Positions 54,129 to 63,142 of a stretch of DNA of 64,000 nucleotides are shown piece after piece. Source of the DNA: Phycisphaeraceae bacterium (GTDB taxonomy: Bacteria > Planctomycetota > Phycisphaerae > Phycisphaerales > UBA1924); the NCBI GenBank assembly GCA_019636495.1, contig JAHBXL010000016.1, forward strand, positions 1 through 64,000, written 5' to 3'. A program made the position numbers and the translations under genes. The number at the start of each line of letters is the position of its first letter. Within the stretch, counting starts at the first letter, position 1. The notes under the pieces were generated by a model, which searched no databases, was not told the DNA's origin, and saw only the letters and a list, made by a program, of their open reading frames with translations.

Positions 54129-55349
54129 TCACCGCACGCCCTGCATCGCGGCGATCTTCATGGGCAGGCCGAAGAGGTCGATGAACCCCCGCGCGGCGGT
54201 GACGTCGTAGCCCTCCATGGCAAATCCCGCGAGTTTGGTGTCGTAGAGCGAGCGATCGGCGGTCGCGGAGGCGACGGTCGCGCGGCCCTTGTACAACTCC
54301 ACCGTCGCCTCGCCGTTCACGCCGCGCTGCGTGTGGTCCATGAACGACTGCAGCGCCTCGCGCAGCGGGTGGAACCACTGGCCGTAGTACACCAGTTCGG
54401 CGTAGCGGATCGCGGCCTGCTGCTTGAAGTGCAGCGTGTCGCGCTCGATGCACAACTGCTCGAGCGCCTTGTGCGCCTCGTAGAGAATCGTCCCGCCCGG
54501 TGTCTCGTAGGCCCCGCGCGACTTCATGCCGACGAGGCGGTTCTCGACCATGACGATCTGGCCGATGGCGTTGCGCCCGCCGATCTCGTTCAGCGTCTCG
54601 ATGATCTGCTCGCCACGCATCTCCTTGCCGTTCACGGCCACGGGGTTGCCCATGCGGAAAGCGACCTTCACCGTCTCGATCTTGTCCGGCGCCCTGTGCG
54701 GCGGCACGGTCATGAGCCAGACCTCGTCGCTGGCGCGCTGGTCGGGGTGCTCGATCTCCGCCCCCTCGTGCGAGCAGTGCCACAGGTTGCGGTCGCGCGA
54801 GTAGATCTTCTTCTTCGTCTGCGCGATGGGCACGCCCTTCTTCGCGGCGTAGTCCACCGCGGCCTCGCGACTGGTGAGTTCGAAACTCGGGTCCTTCCAC
54901 GGGGCGATGATCTTGAGATCGGGCCCGAGCGCCATGTAGGTCAACTCAAAGCGCACCTGATCGTTGCCCTTGCCGGTTGCGCCGTGGCTCACCGCGTCGG
55001 CCCCGGTCTTTCGCGCGGCCTCCACCTGGCCCTTGGCAATCAGCGGCCGCGCGATGCTGGTCCCCAGCAGGTAGTCCTGCTCGTAGAGCGCGTGCGCCCG
55101 CAGCATGGGGAAGCAGTACAACTCGGCGAACTCGCGGCGAAGATCCTCGACGATCACCTCGTCGGCGCCGCTCCTGCGGGCCTTCTCTTCGATGCCGTCG
55201 AGTTCGCCCTTGCCCTGCCCGAGATCCGCCGCGTAGGCGACGAGTTTGACACCGGGGTAGCGATCCTTGAGCCACGGCAGGATGACGGAGGTATCGAGCC
55301 CTCCGGAGTAGGCGAGGACAATCTTGCGGGGAGCGGCGGTCGTGGTCAT
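54129..55349 (-). CDS. argG: argininosuccinate synthase
   Basis: Condenses citrulline and aspartate with ATP in arginine synthesis. A 406-residue protein with P-loop AYSGGLDTSVILPWL (13-27), then SHGATGKGNDQVRFEL and KKKIYSRDRNLWHCSHEG, and SRGAYETPGGTILYEAH. Length is normal. The ATG at 55349 starts the conserved part although the frame is open upstream. No other arg gene is adjacent. Confidence 0.97.
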   Translation of the reverse strand: MTTTAAPRKIVLAYSGGLDTSVILPWLKDRYPGVKLVAYAADLGQGKGELDGIEEKARRSGADEVIVEDLRREFAELYCFPMLRAHALYEQDYLLGTSIARPLIAKGQVEAARKTGADAVSHGATGKGNDQVRFELTYMALGPDLKIIAPWKDPSFELTSREAAVDYAAKKGVPIAQTKKKIYSRDRNLWHCSHEGAEIEHPDQRASDEVWLMTVPPHRAPDKIETVKVAFRMGNPVAVNGKEMRGEQIIETLNEIGGRNAIGQIVMVENRLVGMKSRGAYETPGGTILYEAHKALEQLCIERDTLHFKQQAAIRYAELVYYGQWFHPLREALQSFMDHTQRGVNGEATVELYKGRATVASATADRSLYDTKLAGFAMEGYDVTAARGFIDLFGLPMKIAAMQGVR

Positions 55350-55619
55350 GGTGGGTCTCTTGCGTTCTCGCGGCGGGGCGTGAGGGTGTGCGTGCGTGAG
55401 CAGGTCGTGAGGATAGGAAGCCGCGCGGGGCGGTCCTGCGCGGGCGCATCGCGGAAGGGCGGGGCGTGCGAGATTCTCGGGCTGAACAGGTTGCAAACGG
55501 CGGAACGGGGGACAAACTTGGGCGATGGAGTTCGGGTTCGGGTGGCAGGCAGGCGGCGGGTGGGCATAAATGGACTGTGGTTCCGGCCGCGGGGTGGAGA
55601 TGCGGGGCAAGGAGCATCG
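55350..55619. other. 270-nt divergent intergenic region between argG and the dockerin-tailed gene
   Basis: It must hold both promoters. A CATAAAT element near 55565 is the only A/T-rich spot and could be a -10 for the rightward gene. No ARG-box-like palindrome was recognised by eye. Confidence 0.35.
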
Positions 55620-57170
55620 ATGCCGAATCGTCGAGCGATGGTTGTCGGGGCGGCGGCGGCACTTGGCGTGTGCGCGTCGGCTTCGGCGCAGATTCGCGTG
55701 GGGTGCTGGAACCTGACGGAGTACAACGGAATCCCGTCGCGTTCGGCGGCTTTTCAGACGTCGATCTTCGGAACGTTCGAGGGGCGGTCGTTCGCGCCCG
55801 ACGTGCTGATCGTTCAGGAGATCGCCAGCGAAGCGGCGACGATCACCTTCACCGGCTTGCTGAACACCGCGCCGGGGAGCCCCGGCGACTACGCCTACGC
55901 GACGTTTGTGAACGGGCCCGACACCGACAGCGCGTGCTTCTACCGTACATCGAAACTGAGCCTGCTGGGGACGGCGGTTGCGGTGTCGGGGAGTTTGACG
56001 GTCTCGACGCGGCACGTGATGCGGTACCACCTCCGGCCGGTGTCGTATTCGTCATCGGCGGCATCGTTCTATCTGCTGAGCGCGCACCTGAAGGCGGGGA
56101 ACTCGTCGACGGACCGCGACCGGCGTGCCGAGGAGGCATTGCTGGTTCGCGCGCACTTGGATGCGCTGCCAGCGGGCACGCGGTTCATTTTCGGCGGCGA
56201 TCTGAACTTGTACACCCACACCGAGCCGGCTTGGGGCACGCTGACAGCGCCCGGCGGCGTGGAGGGCGGCCGGCTGTACGACCCCATCAACCGTGCGGGG
56301 TCGTGGAACCTGAACGCGTCGTTCGCGGCGGTGCACACGCAGTCGCCGACATCGGCCTTCGGCGGGATGGACGATCGGTTTGACTTTCTGCTCGTCTCGG
56401 ACTCGATTTCGCAGGGTCAGGGCCTGGCGTACATGGGCGACCGCAACGTGCCCTACGGCAGCGTGTGGAACGACCCGGTGCACAGTTACCGCTGCTGGGG
56501 CAACGACGGGTTCTCGTTCAACCAGTCGATGCGGATCGCCAACAACACGATGGTCGGGCCGGTGGTCGCGCAGGCGCTGTTCGATCACTTCGCCGGCACC
56601 TCGACAGCGCCGCACCTGCCGGTGTTCCTGGATTTGCAGGTCCCTGCGAGGGCTTCGGTCAGCACGCTCACGCTCGACTTTGGCACGGTTTTCCAGGGCG
56701 CGGTGGCGCAACTGCCGCTGACTGTGACCAACGTGGCGAACATCGCGCTGTGGAGCAAGGACGGGACGGGCGCGGGCATCGACGCGCTGACGTACACGCT
56801 CTCGCCCAGTGCGGGGTTCACGGCCCCGGCGGGGACCTTCAACGAGGCAGCGGACCCCGGCGCCGTCGGCAACGTGCACCAGATCGGCATGCTGACGGCG
56901 ATGCTGGGGCCGAAGTCGGGCACGCTCACGATCGCCAGCGACGACCCCGAGGCGCCGACGATCATCGTCACGCTGCTGGGCAATGTGATCACGCCGTTTG
57001 ATTTCGACGTGAACGACGACGGCGTTGTGGACATCGAGGATGCGTATGCCTGGCTCGTATCGCCGACGGATGTCACCGCCGACGGCGTCATCGACGGGGC
57101 GGACCTGGTTGAACTGATCGCCGAGATCCGTCGGCTGGAAGTTCAGGACATGACCAGCGGCCGACGGTGA
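55620..57170 (+). CDS. exported endonuclease/exonuclease/phosphatase-fold protein with dockerin-like tail
   Basis: A 516-residue protein. Signal peptide (MVVGAAAALGVCASASAQ), then an EEP domain: RVGCWNLTEYNG, DVLIVQEI, FGGDLNLYT and DDRFDFLLVSD, close to the usual N, E, GDxN and D motifs. A beta-sandwich domain of choice-of-anchor type follows (STLTLDFGTVFQGAVAQLPL). The C-terminus has two EF-hand-like dockerin repeats (DVNDDGVVDIEDAYAWL and DVTADGVIDGADLVELIAEI). It could be a secreted nuclease or phosphatase attached through a cohesin-like partner. AAGGAG precedes the ATG. Confidence 0.8.
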   Translation: MPNRRAMVVGAAAALGVCASASAQIRVGCWNLTEYNGIPSRSAAFQTSIFGTFEGRSFAPDVLIVQEIASEAATITFTGLLNTAPGSPGDYAYATFVNGPDTDSACFYRTSKLSLLGTAVAVSGSLTVSTRHVMRYHLRPVSYSSSAASFYLLSAHLKAGNSSTDRDRRAEEALLVRAHLDALPAGTRFIFGGDLNLYTHTEPAWGTLTAPGGVEGGRLYDPINRAGSWNLNASFAAVHTQSPTSAFGGMDDRFDFLLVSDSISQGQGLAYMGDRNVPYGSVWNDPVHSYRCWGNDGFSFNQSMRIANNTMVGPVVAQALFDHFAGTSTAPHLPVFLDLQVPARASVSTLTLDFGTVFQGAVAQLPLTVTNVANIALWSKDGTGAGIDALTYTLSPSAGFTAPAGTFNEAADPGAVGNVHQIGMLTAMLGPKSGTLTIASDDPEAPTIIVTLLGNVITPFDFDVNDDGVVDIEDAYAWLVSPTDVTADGVIDGADLVELIAEIRRLEVQDMTSGRR

Positions 57171-57173
57171 GCG

Positions 57174-58013
57174 TCACTCGTCGTCGGACTCGTCTTCGAC
57201 ATCGGCACCGGCGCGGGGCTCGCCGAAGAGGGCGGTGCCGACGCGGACCATGTTCGCGCCTTCCTGGATCGCAATCTCGAAGTCGCCCGACATGCCCATC
57301 GACAGGATGTTGAACGTCGGCGGGACATCGCCCGATTCGCGGATCTCGTCGAACAGTTCGCGGCAGCGGCCGAACGTGGGGCGGGAGTCCTCGGGGTTGG
57401 CAGAGAGCGGGGCCATGGTCATCAACCCGCGGACGCGGAGTTGGACCATGGTCTCGATCTCGGCGACGAGGTGCGGCGCCGCGGCGATGGCGCAGCCGGA
57501 CTTCTGCCGTTCGCCGGAGCAGTTCACCTGGACGAGGATATCGATCGGCTTTTCGCGTCGGGCACCGATGAGTTGGAGTTCCTCGGCGAGGCGGAGCGAG
57601 TCAACGGTGTGGATGAGTCGGCAGACTTCGACGGCCTTGCGCGCCTTGTTGCGTTGCAGGTGGCCGATCATGTGCCATCGGACGGTGCCGGGCATGGCTG
57701 GGCACTGCCACTCGCCCTCGGAGCCCTGCGCGGGGGCATCGCGGTTGGAGGGTGGGATGACGCCGGGGGTGGTGCGGTGGCGGTGCAGCCACTCGTCGAT
57801 GATGGCGGCGCGCTGCACGAGTTGCAGGACGCGGTTCTCGCCGAAGTCGGTGTGGCCGAGCCGGATGAGTTCGCGGATCTGGTCGGGCTCGGCGTGCTTG
57901 GTGACGGCGACCAGCAGCACGCGGTCGGCATCGGTGCCGGCGCGCGATGCGGCCCGCGCGATGCGCTCGCGAACTTCGGCGTAGCGGTCCTTCAACGTCG
58001 CGATGGTCGTCAT
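57174..58013 (-). CDS. YggS-family pyridoxal-phosphate homeostasis protein
   Basis: A 279-residue PLP-binding barrel protein of the YggS/PROSC group. PLP Lys in LLVAVTKHAEPDQI, then DFGENRVLQL, RWHMIGHLQRNKARK, QVNCSGERQKSG, GLMTMAPLSANPEDSR and LSMGMSGDFEIAIQEGANMVRVGTALFG. Compared with the family there is an extra stretch of about 25 residues (HRHRTTPGVIPPSNRDAPAQ and following) between the second and third motifs. The ATG at 58013 starts the conserved part. Confidence 0.92.
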   Translation of the reverse strand: MTTIATLKDRYAEVRERIARAASRAGTDADRVLLVAVTKHAEPDQIRELIRLGHTDFGENRVLQLVQRAAIIDEWLHRHRTTPGVIPPSNRDAPAQGSEGEWQCPAMPGTVRWHMIGHLQRNKARKAVEVCRLIHTVDSLRLAEELQLIGARREKPIDILVQVNCSGERQKSGCAIAAAPHLVAEIETMVQLRVRGLMTMAPLSANPEDSRPTFGRCRELFDEIRESGDVPPTFNILSMGMSGDFEIAIQEGANMVRVGTALFGEPRAGADVEDESDDE

Positions 58014-58183
58014 GGGCGATCGGGCCTCCTGCCCTGTCCCCGTCCCCTCGCCGCTCCCGTGGGTGCCGTTGCGATGTACGTAGCCTAGCCGATGCACGCC
58101 TCGCGTGCCAGCGCGCCCGGTTCTTGCCCGCAGGGCCGGGCGCGCTACGCTGTCGCGATTCAACCACGCAACAGGGGACTCTC

Positions 58184-58678
58184 ATGTCGACAACCCATAC
58201 CCAGCCGCCGGCCCGCTCGCTCCCGATCGCCGCGGGCGATGCCGCGCCGGACTTCGTGCTGCAGAATCAGGACCGTCAGGATTGGAAACTGGCCGAGGCG
58301 GTCAAGAAGGGCGACGTGGTGCTGTGCTTCTTCCCGTTCGCGTTCACGGGGGTGTGCGGGACGGAGATGAAGTGCATCTCGGGCGAGATGGCCGAGTGGC
58401 AGAAAAAGGGGGCGCAGGTTGTCGGCGTGTCGTGCGATTCGCCGTTCGTGCTGAAGGCGTGGGCCGCGGCGGAGGGCTTTTCGCACGATCTGCTTTCGGA
58501 CCAGCACCGGAATGTGTGCAAGGCGTACGGCATCTACTGGGCCGACATGAACACGACCCAGCGAGCCACGGTGATCATCGGCAGGAGTGCCGAGGGCCGG
58601 GGCAAGGTGAAGTGGGTGCAGACACGCCAGCCGGGCAACGCGATGAACTGGGACGAGGTGCTGGCGAAGGTGGGTTGA
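58184..58678 (+). CDS. peroxiredoxin (AhpC/TSA family)
   Basis: A 164-residue thioredoxin-fold peroxidase. The active site FFPFAFTGVCGTEMKC puts the peroxidatic Cys at 58 with Thr55 two turns before, and a second Cys at 64. Sequence resembles the AhpE/BCP group. CAGGGGAC precedes the ATG by about 6 nt; a TACGCT -10 at 58146-58151 implies a short leader. Confidence 0.9.
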   Translation: MSTTHTQPPARSLPIAAGDAAPDFVLQNQDRQDWKLAEAVKKGDVVLCFFPFAFTGVCGTEMKCISGEMAEWQKKGAQVVGVSCDSPFVLKAWAAAEGFSHDLLSDQHRNVCKAYGIYWADMNTTQRATVIIGRSAEGRGKVKWVQTRQPGNAMNWDEVLAKVG

Positions 58679-58759
58679 GGCTTCGGGTGGCGTGCGGTGC
58701 TCGGTGCCGCGTCCCGCCGGGGAGCCGCGAGGTCTCCGCCGAGGCATCCGACGGTGCCG

Positions 58760-58765
58760 TACACT
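58760..58765 (+). promoter_or_regulatory. candidate -10 box (TACACT) of leaderless gpmI mRNA
   Basis: TACACT, 6 nt (CGCGCC), then the gpmI ATG; no Shine-Dalgarno. Confidence 0.55.
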
Positions 58766-58771
58766 CGCGCC

Positions 58772-60466
58772 ATGTCCACCCCCGCGCCCGCACGACCGAA
58801 GAACGTCCCGCTGGTGCTGATCATCCGCGATGGCTGGGGCGAGAACCCCAACCCCGAGCACGACGGCTTCAATGCGCCGAAGATCGCCTCGGCCCGCGGC
58901 CTCACGCCCGTCGATGACCGGCTGCGCCGGCTGTGGCCCAAGACGCTCATCAAGACCAGCGGCGAGGATGTCGGCCTGCCAGATGGCACGATGGGCAACT
59001 CGGAGGTCGGGCACCAGAACATCGGCGCGGGGCGGGTGGTCCCGCAGGAGTCGCTGGTCATGACCGCCGCGTGCAAGGCGGGGCTGGAGCACAACGCGGT
59101 TATCGCCGCAGCCATTCGGCACGCCGCGGAAGGGGGCACGTCGCTGCACTTGCTGGGCATCGCCTCGGATGCGGGCGTGCACGGGCAACTCGAGCACCTG
59201 TACGCGATCCTGCGAGCGTGCCGCGTGCTGGGGCTGAGCCGCGTGCACCTGCACCTGTTCACCGATGGTCGCGACACCGGCCCGTTCACGGGCGTGGGCT
59301 TTGTGCGAGAGGTCGAGCGGAACTGCCGCGAGATCGGCGTCGGGCGGATCGCCAGCGTCATCGGACGCTACTACGCGATGGACCGCGACCACCGGTGGGA
59401 GCGCGTGCAGCGCGCCTACGACTGCCTGACGGGGCGGGCCGAAGCGGCCGCGGCGGCGAGCGCGGAGGCGGCGGTGCAGGCGTATTACTCTGCGCCGACC
59501 GGTGAGACGCTCAGGGGCGATGAGTTTGTGACGCCGACGGCGATCGGCAGTGCGGACGACGTTCGCGCCTCGCGCATTGGCAGCGGGGACAGCGTGATCT
59601 TCTACAACTACCGTGGCGACCGCCCGCGCGAACTTTCCGCGGCGCTGGTCTTCCCCGATGACAAGTGGGCGGGGGTGAAGCCCAGCCCCGACTCGGGGGC
59701 GCGCGGCTTTGATCGCGGGCCGAAACTCGACCTGCACTATGTGACGATGACGGCGTACTGGGAGGAACTCTCGCCGTTTGTGAGGGTTGCGTTCCCCAAG
59801 CCGCCGCGCATGAAGAACACCGCGGGGGAGTGGTTCGGTTCGCTGGGCCTGGCGCAGTTGCGGGTGGCGGAGACGGAGAAGTACCCGCACGTGACGTTCT
59901 TCTTCAACGACTATCGAGATGAACCTTGGCCCGGAGAGGAGCGCGACAACCCGCAGAGCCCCAGGGTCGCGACCTATGACCTGAAGCCCGACATGGCCGC
60001 GGCGGAAGTGTGCAAGGCCGTGGTCGACCGGCTGCTCGCGCCGTCGTGCGTGCCGTTCATCGTGGTGAACTTCGCAAACGGGGATATGGTGGGGCACACG
60101 GGCAACCTCGAGGCGGCGGTGCAGGCGTGCGCGGCGGTGGACAGGTGCGTGGGGGAGATTGTCAACGTGACCATCGCCCGAGGGGGATCGCTGATCGTCA
60201 CCGCCGACCACGGCAACTGCGAGCAGATGTTCGACCCCGCGACCGGCTCTCCGCACACGGCGCACACGACATACGACGTGCCGCTGTTTGTCGTGGGCGA
60301 GTCGTTCCGTCGGCGGGCGCTGCGGGGCGACTTCGATGCGTCGGGCTGGTTCAGGCCCGAGGTGCGGGCCGCGCGCGGCCGACTGGCGGACATCGTTCCG
60401 ACCGCGCTGGCGATGATGGGTCTGCCCCAGCCGCCGGAGATGACGGGCCGCTCGCTGCTGGCCTGA
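58772..60466 (+). CDS. gpmI: 2,3-bisphosphoglycerate-independent phosphoglycerate mutase
   Basis: A 564-residue alkaline-phosphatase-superfamily enzyme interconverting 3- and 2-phosphoglycerate in glycolysis. IIRDGWGEN has the first metal Asp (20), and TMGNSEVGHQNIGAGR carries the catalytic Ser77. LFTDGRDTGP and the C-terminal VVNFANGDMVGHTG and TADHGNCEQM hold the remaining Mn ligands. It is about 50 residues longer than typical, through small insertions. The 3' end is 7 nt from the convergent metallopeptidase gene. Confidence 0.96.
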   Translation: MSTPAPARPKNVPLVLIIRDGWGENPNPEHDGFNAPKIASARGLTPVDDRLRRLWPKTLIKTSGEDVGLPDGTMGNSEVGHQNIGAGRVVPQESLVMTAACKAGLEHNAVIAAAIRHAAEGGTSLHLLGIASDAGVHGQLEHLYAILRACRVLGLSRVHLHLFTDGRDTGPFTGVGFVREVERNCREIGVGRIASVIGRYYAMDRDHRWERVQRAYDCLTGRAEAAAAASAEAAVQAYYSAPTGETLRGDEFVTPTAIGSADDVRASRIGSGDSVIFYNYRGDRPRELSAALVFPDDKWAGVKPSPDSGARGFDRGPKLDLHYVTMTAYWEELSPFVRVAFPKPPRMKNTAGEWFGSLGLAQLRVAETEKYPHVTFFFNDYRDEPWPGEERDNPQSPRVATYDLKPDMAAAEVCKAVVDRLLAPSCVPFIVVNFANGDMVGHTGNLEAAVQACAAVDRCVGEIVNVTIARGGSLIVTADHGNCEQMFDPATGSPHTAHTTYDVPLFVVGESFRRRALRGDFDASGWFRPEVRAARGRLADIVPTALAMMGLPQPPEMTGRSLLA

Positions 60467-60473
60467 GGGCCGG

Positions 60474-61199
60474 TCAGTCGCGCCGGCCGAACAGAATCAG
60501 CGCGTAGTAGAGGATGGTGCCGAGGGTGGCGACGAGCGCGGCGACATAGGTGAGCGCGGCGGCGTTCAGCACGGCGCCCATGGCCTGTGCTTCGCGCCCC
60601 TGGGAGACCAGGCCGGTCGAGACCAGCAGGTCCTTGGCGCGGCGCGAGGCGTCGTACTCGACGGGGAGCGTGATCAACTGGAACAGCGCAACCAGGCAGA
60701 GGCCGGCGATGCCGACCAGCAGCAGCGTCGGGCCGAGCGTGGAGCCGAGCATGCCCCAGAGGAGCACGCCCATGAGCAGCGCGATGTTCGACACATGGCT
60801 GCCGACCATCGCGAGCGGGACGATGCCGCTGCGCAGTTTGAGCGGGCCGTAGTGCTGTGCATCCTGCAGCGCGTGCCCCGCCTCGTGCGCGGCGATTCCA
60901 AGCGCGGCGACGGAGCGGCCGCTGTACACCTCTTTGCTGAGCCGCAGCATCTTGGCGCGCGGGTCGTAGTGGTCGCTGAGCATGCCGTGCGAGACTTCGA
61001 CGCCGACGTTGGTGATGCCGTGGGCACGCATGATCTCGCGAGCGACTTCGGCGCCCGAAAGGCCGCTGCTCGCGGGCACGCGCTGCGCAGCGCCGAACGT
61101 GGAGCGCACGCGGAACTGCGCCCACAGGCCCAGCAGGAGCGGGACGATGATCAACAGCAGGAAGGGCAGCAGGGTCGAGCCGCCGGTGGTGATGGGCAT
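60474..61199 (-). CDS. membrane zinc metallopeptidase (YugP/DUF2268-like family)
   Basis: A 241-residue membrane protein with an N-terminal helix, the zinc motif HEAGH (His105, Glu106, His109) and two or three C-terminal helices (about 130-170 and 215-235). It shows the YugP-type context SGLSGAEVAREIMRAHGI, VYSGRSVAALGIAAHEAGHALQ (in parts) and LPVEYDASRRAKDLL. Function of the family is unknown. AAAGGAG precedes the ATG. Confidence 0.88.
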   Translation of the reverse strand: MPITTGGSTLLPFLLLIIVPLLLGLWAQFRVRSTFGAAQRVPASSGLSGAEVAREIMRAHGITNVGVEVSHGMLSDHYDPRAKMLRLSKEVYSGRSVAALGIAAHEAGHALQDAQHYGPLKLRSGIVPLAMVGSHVSNIALLMGVLLWGMLGSTLGPTLLLVGIAGLCLVALFQLITLPVEYDASRRAKDLLVSTGLVSQGREAQAMGAVLNAAALTYVAALVATLGTILYYALILFGRRD

Positions 61200-61271
61200 G
61201 GGGGACTCCTTTCCGACACAGGGCCGCGCGGTGATACCGCCGATGGGCCCCGGGGTTCTGCTTCGGTGCTC

Positions 61272-62318
61272 TTACGCGGGACGCGGGTCGAAGTTCGACG
61301 CCGCGGCCAGTTGCTCCCACAGCGCCCGCTGCTCGGGCGTGAGCGCTCTGGGTACGGCGATGCGGACCTCGGCGATGAGGTCCGCGCGTTCGCCCTGCTT
61401 GTTCGGCAAACCGTGCCCGCGGATTCGCAACTTCTGGCCGCTGGATGTCCCGGGCGGAATCGTGACAAGAACGTCCGCATCCGGCGCGTGTGCGGTGACT
61501 TTCGCGCCCAGCGCGGCCTCCCAAGGCGCGACCGGCAGTGTGGTGTGCAGTGTGAAGGGTTCGGATTGATCGATGCGGAACCGTGCATCGTGGGCCATGC
61601 GGATGCGCAGCAGGAGGTCCCCGGGCTCGCCGCCGGATGCGCCGGGCCCGCCCTGCCCGGCCAGGCGGATCACCGCGCCATCGGTCACGCCCGCGGGGAT
61701 GCGCACGTCGATGGTCTTGGCGCCGGCCCCGTCGTCGCGCGCGAGCGAGACGCGCTTGGTTGCGCGCTGGATCGCCTCGGCAATGGTGATGGTCATCTCC
61801 GCCTCGGCGTCGGCCCCGCGTTGCGGTCCCGCGCGCCGGCGCGAGCCGTTGCGCCCCGAACGCCGGCCCGGGCCCGCCCCCGCGGCAAACGGGTCGAAAC
61901 CGGACCCGGCCGCGGCCCCCGTGCCCCCGGCCATGCCGCCGAAGAGCGACTCGAAGAACTCGGAAAACCCCGACGAACCGAAATCGACGCCCTCGGCACC
62001 CTCGCCGCCGAAGTTCACTCGGAACCCGCCGCGGCGGCTTTGTCCGCTGCCGGCCCACGCGCTGCCCGGCGGCGGGCGGAACTCCTGTCCGGGCTTGTAG
62101 TCGGCGCCGAGTTCGTCGTAGCGCCTTCGGCGCGCGGGGTCCTTCAGAACCTCGTACGCCTCCTGAATCTCCTTGAAACGTGCCTCGGCACCGGGCTCTT
62201 TGTTCACATCGGGGTGGTACTGGCGGACGAGCGTGCGATAGGCGCGCTGGATGTCCTCCTGCGATGCATCGCGCTTCACGCCCAGCGACTGGTAGTAGTC
62301 CACGAACTTCGCGGCCAT
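61272..62318 (-). CDS. DnaJ-class co-chaperone, CbpA-like
   Basis: A 348-residue protein. J-domain (1-70) with HPD at 35-37 (QYHPDVNK), a Gly/Phe-rich region (about 85-160, FEEFF-like SEFFESLFGG), then two C-terminal beta domains (DVRIPAGVTDGAVIRLAGQG and TIPPGTSSGQKLRIRGHG). The Cys-rich zinc finger of DnaJ is missing, so it is CbpA-type. It stimulates DnaK ATPase. Its position divergent from two Hsp20 genes fits a stress-response cluster. Confidence 0.9.
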   Translation of the reverse strand: MAAKFVDYYQSLGVKRDASQEDIQRAYRTLVRQYHPDVNKEPGAEARFKEIQEAYEVLKDPARRRRYDELGADYKPGQEFRPPPGSAWAGSGQSRRGGFRVNFGGEGAEGVDFGSSGFSEFFESLFGGMAGGTGAAAGSGFDPFAAGAGPGRRSGRNGSRRRAGPQRGADAEAEMTITIAEAIQRATKRVSLARDDGAGAKTIDVRIPAGVTDGAVIRLAGQGGPGASGGEPGDLLLRIRMAHDARFRIDQSEPFTLHTTLPVAPWEAALGAKVTAHAPDADVLVTIPPGTSSGQKLRIRGHGLPNKQGERADLIAEVRIAVPRALTPEQRALWEQLAAASNFDPRPA

Positions 62319-62631
62319 GGGTCTGATGTCCTGTCGGGGACGGTATCCGGGTGAATCAACCCGCGTGCCAACCGCCGGTGGGATTCGGCGCGGCGGGAGG
62401 CGGAAGCGCCCGCTGCGGAGTGGGACGGCTGTGCGTCCTCCGGCGTTCTATCCGGACCATGCGCTCGTCGGGGTGTCAGTTTGACAGGCACCGAGCCGAA
62501 CGAAGCACCGAACTGACAGGTTGCCGATGCGGTGGGTGCACGCGGCGACTGGCACGTGGTTTGTGTCCAGGTCCTTGGCCCAGGCGGGCAGGCAATGACG
62601 CCGGCCTGCGGGGCTTTGAGGAGGTTCTGCC
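62319..62631. other. 313-nt divergent regulatory region of the chaperone cluster
   Basis: No gene seen. It holds an inverted repeat TGTCAGTT (62474-62481) / AACTGACA (62511-62518), with a smaller TGTCA-GTT-TGACA palindrome overlapping the left arm, and a sigma-54-like element nearer the Hsp20 start. I see no CIRCE element. Confidence 0.5.
62549..62564 (+). promoter_or_regulatory. sigma-54-like promoter candidate upstream of hsp20
   Basis: CTGGCACG-TGGT-TTGT matches the -24/-12 consensus (TGGCACG-N4-TTGC) except for T in place of C in the -12 box. It lies 67 nt before the ATG of the first Hsp20 gene and downstream of an inverted repeat that could bind an activator. Confidence 0.4.
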
Positions 62632-63084
62632 ATGCTGACCCGACGAGTTTTCAGCCCAGTTGCCGTGGCCCGTCCGTTCGCCATCGACCGCGAGATCGAC
62701 CGGTTGTTCAGCGGGTTCTTCGCCGATGCGCCCGCGTGGTTCTCGCAGCGCGGCGCGGCGGCGTTCCCCGCGCTCAACGCGTGGGAGGACGAGCAGGCCC
62801 TGCACATCGAAGCGGAGTTGCCGGGCTTCGCCATGTCGGACATCGAGATCACGCTGAACGGGCGCGAACTCACCATCGCCGGTTCCCGCAACGAAAATCC
62901 GGCGGAGAGCGCGACCTTCCATCGGCGCGAGCGGCCGCAGGGTCGGTTCAGCCGGACGCTCACGCTGAACACCGACATCGACACGGACAAGGTCGCTGCG
63001 ACGCTCGAACTGGGCGTGCTGCGCATCGGGCTGCCCAAGGCCGAGGCCGCCAAGCCGCGGCGGATCCAGGTGCGAACTGCCTGA
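62632..63084 (+). CDS. Hsp20/alpha-crystallin small heat-shock protein
   Basis: A 150-residue small chaperone. The N-terminal arm has MLTRRVFSPVAVARPFAIDR and an Arg/Phe-rich portion; the alpha-crystallin domain runs about 45-140 with ALHIEAELPGFAMSDIEITL, GRELTIAGSRNE and GVLRIGLPKAEAAKPR (the conserved G-x-L and terminal L-P-K-A). GAGGAGG precedes the ATG. Confidence 0.92.
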   Translation: MLTRRVFSPVAVARPFAIDREIDRLFSGFFADAPAWFSQRGAAAFPALNAWEDEQALHIEAELPGFAMSDIEITLNGRELTIAGSRNENPAESATFHRRERPQGRFSRTLTLNTDIDTDKVAATLELGVLRIGLPKAEAAKPRRIQVRTA

Positions 63085-63142
63085 CGACGCGGGGGCGCGC
63101 CGAGCACACATTGACACCAATCACACATGAAAGGAGCGGAAC

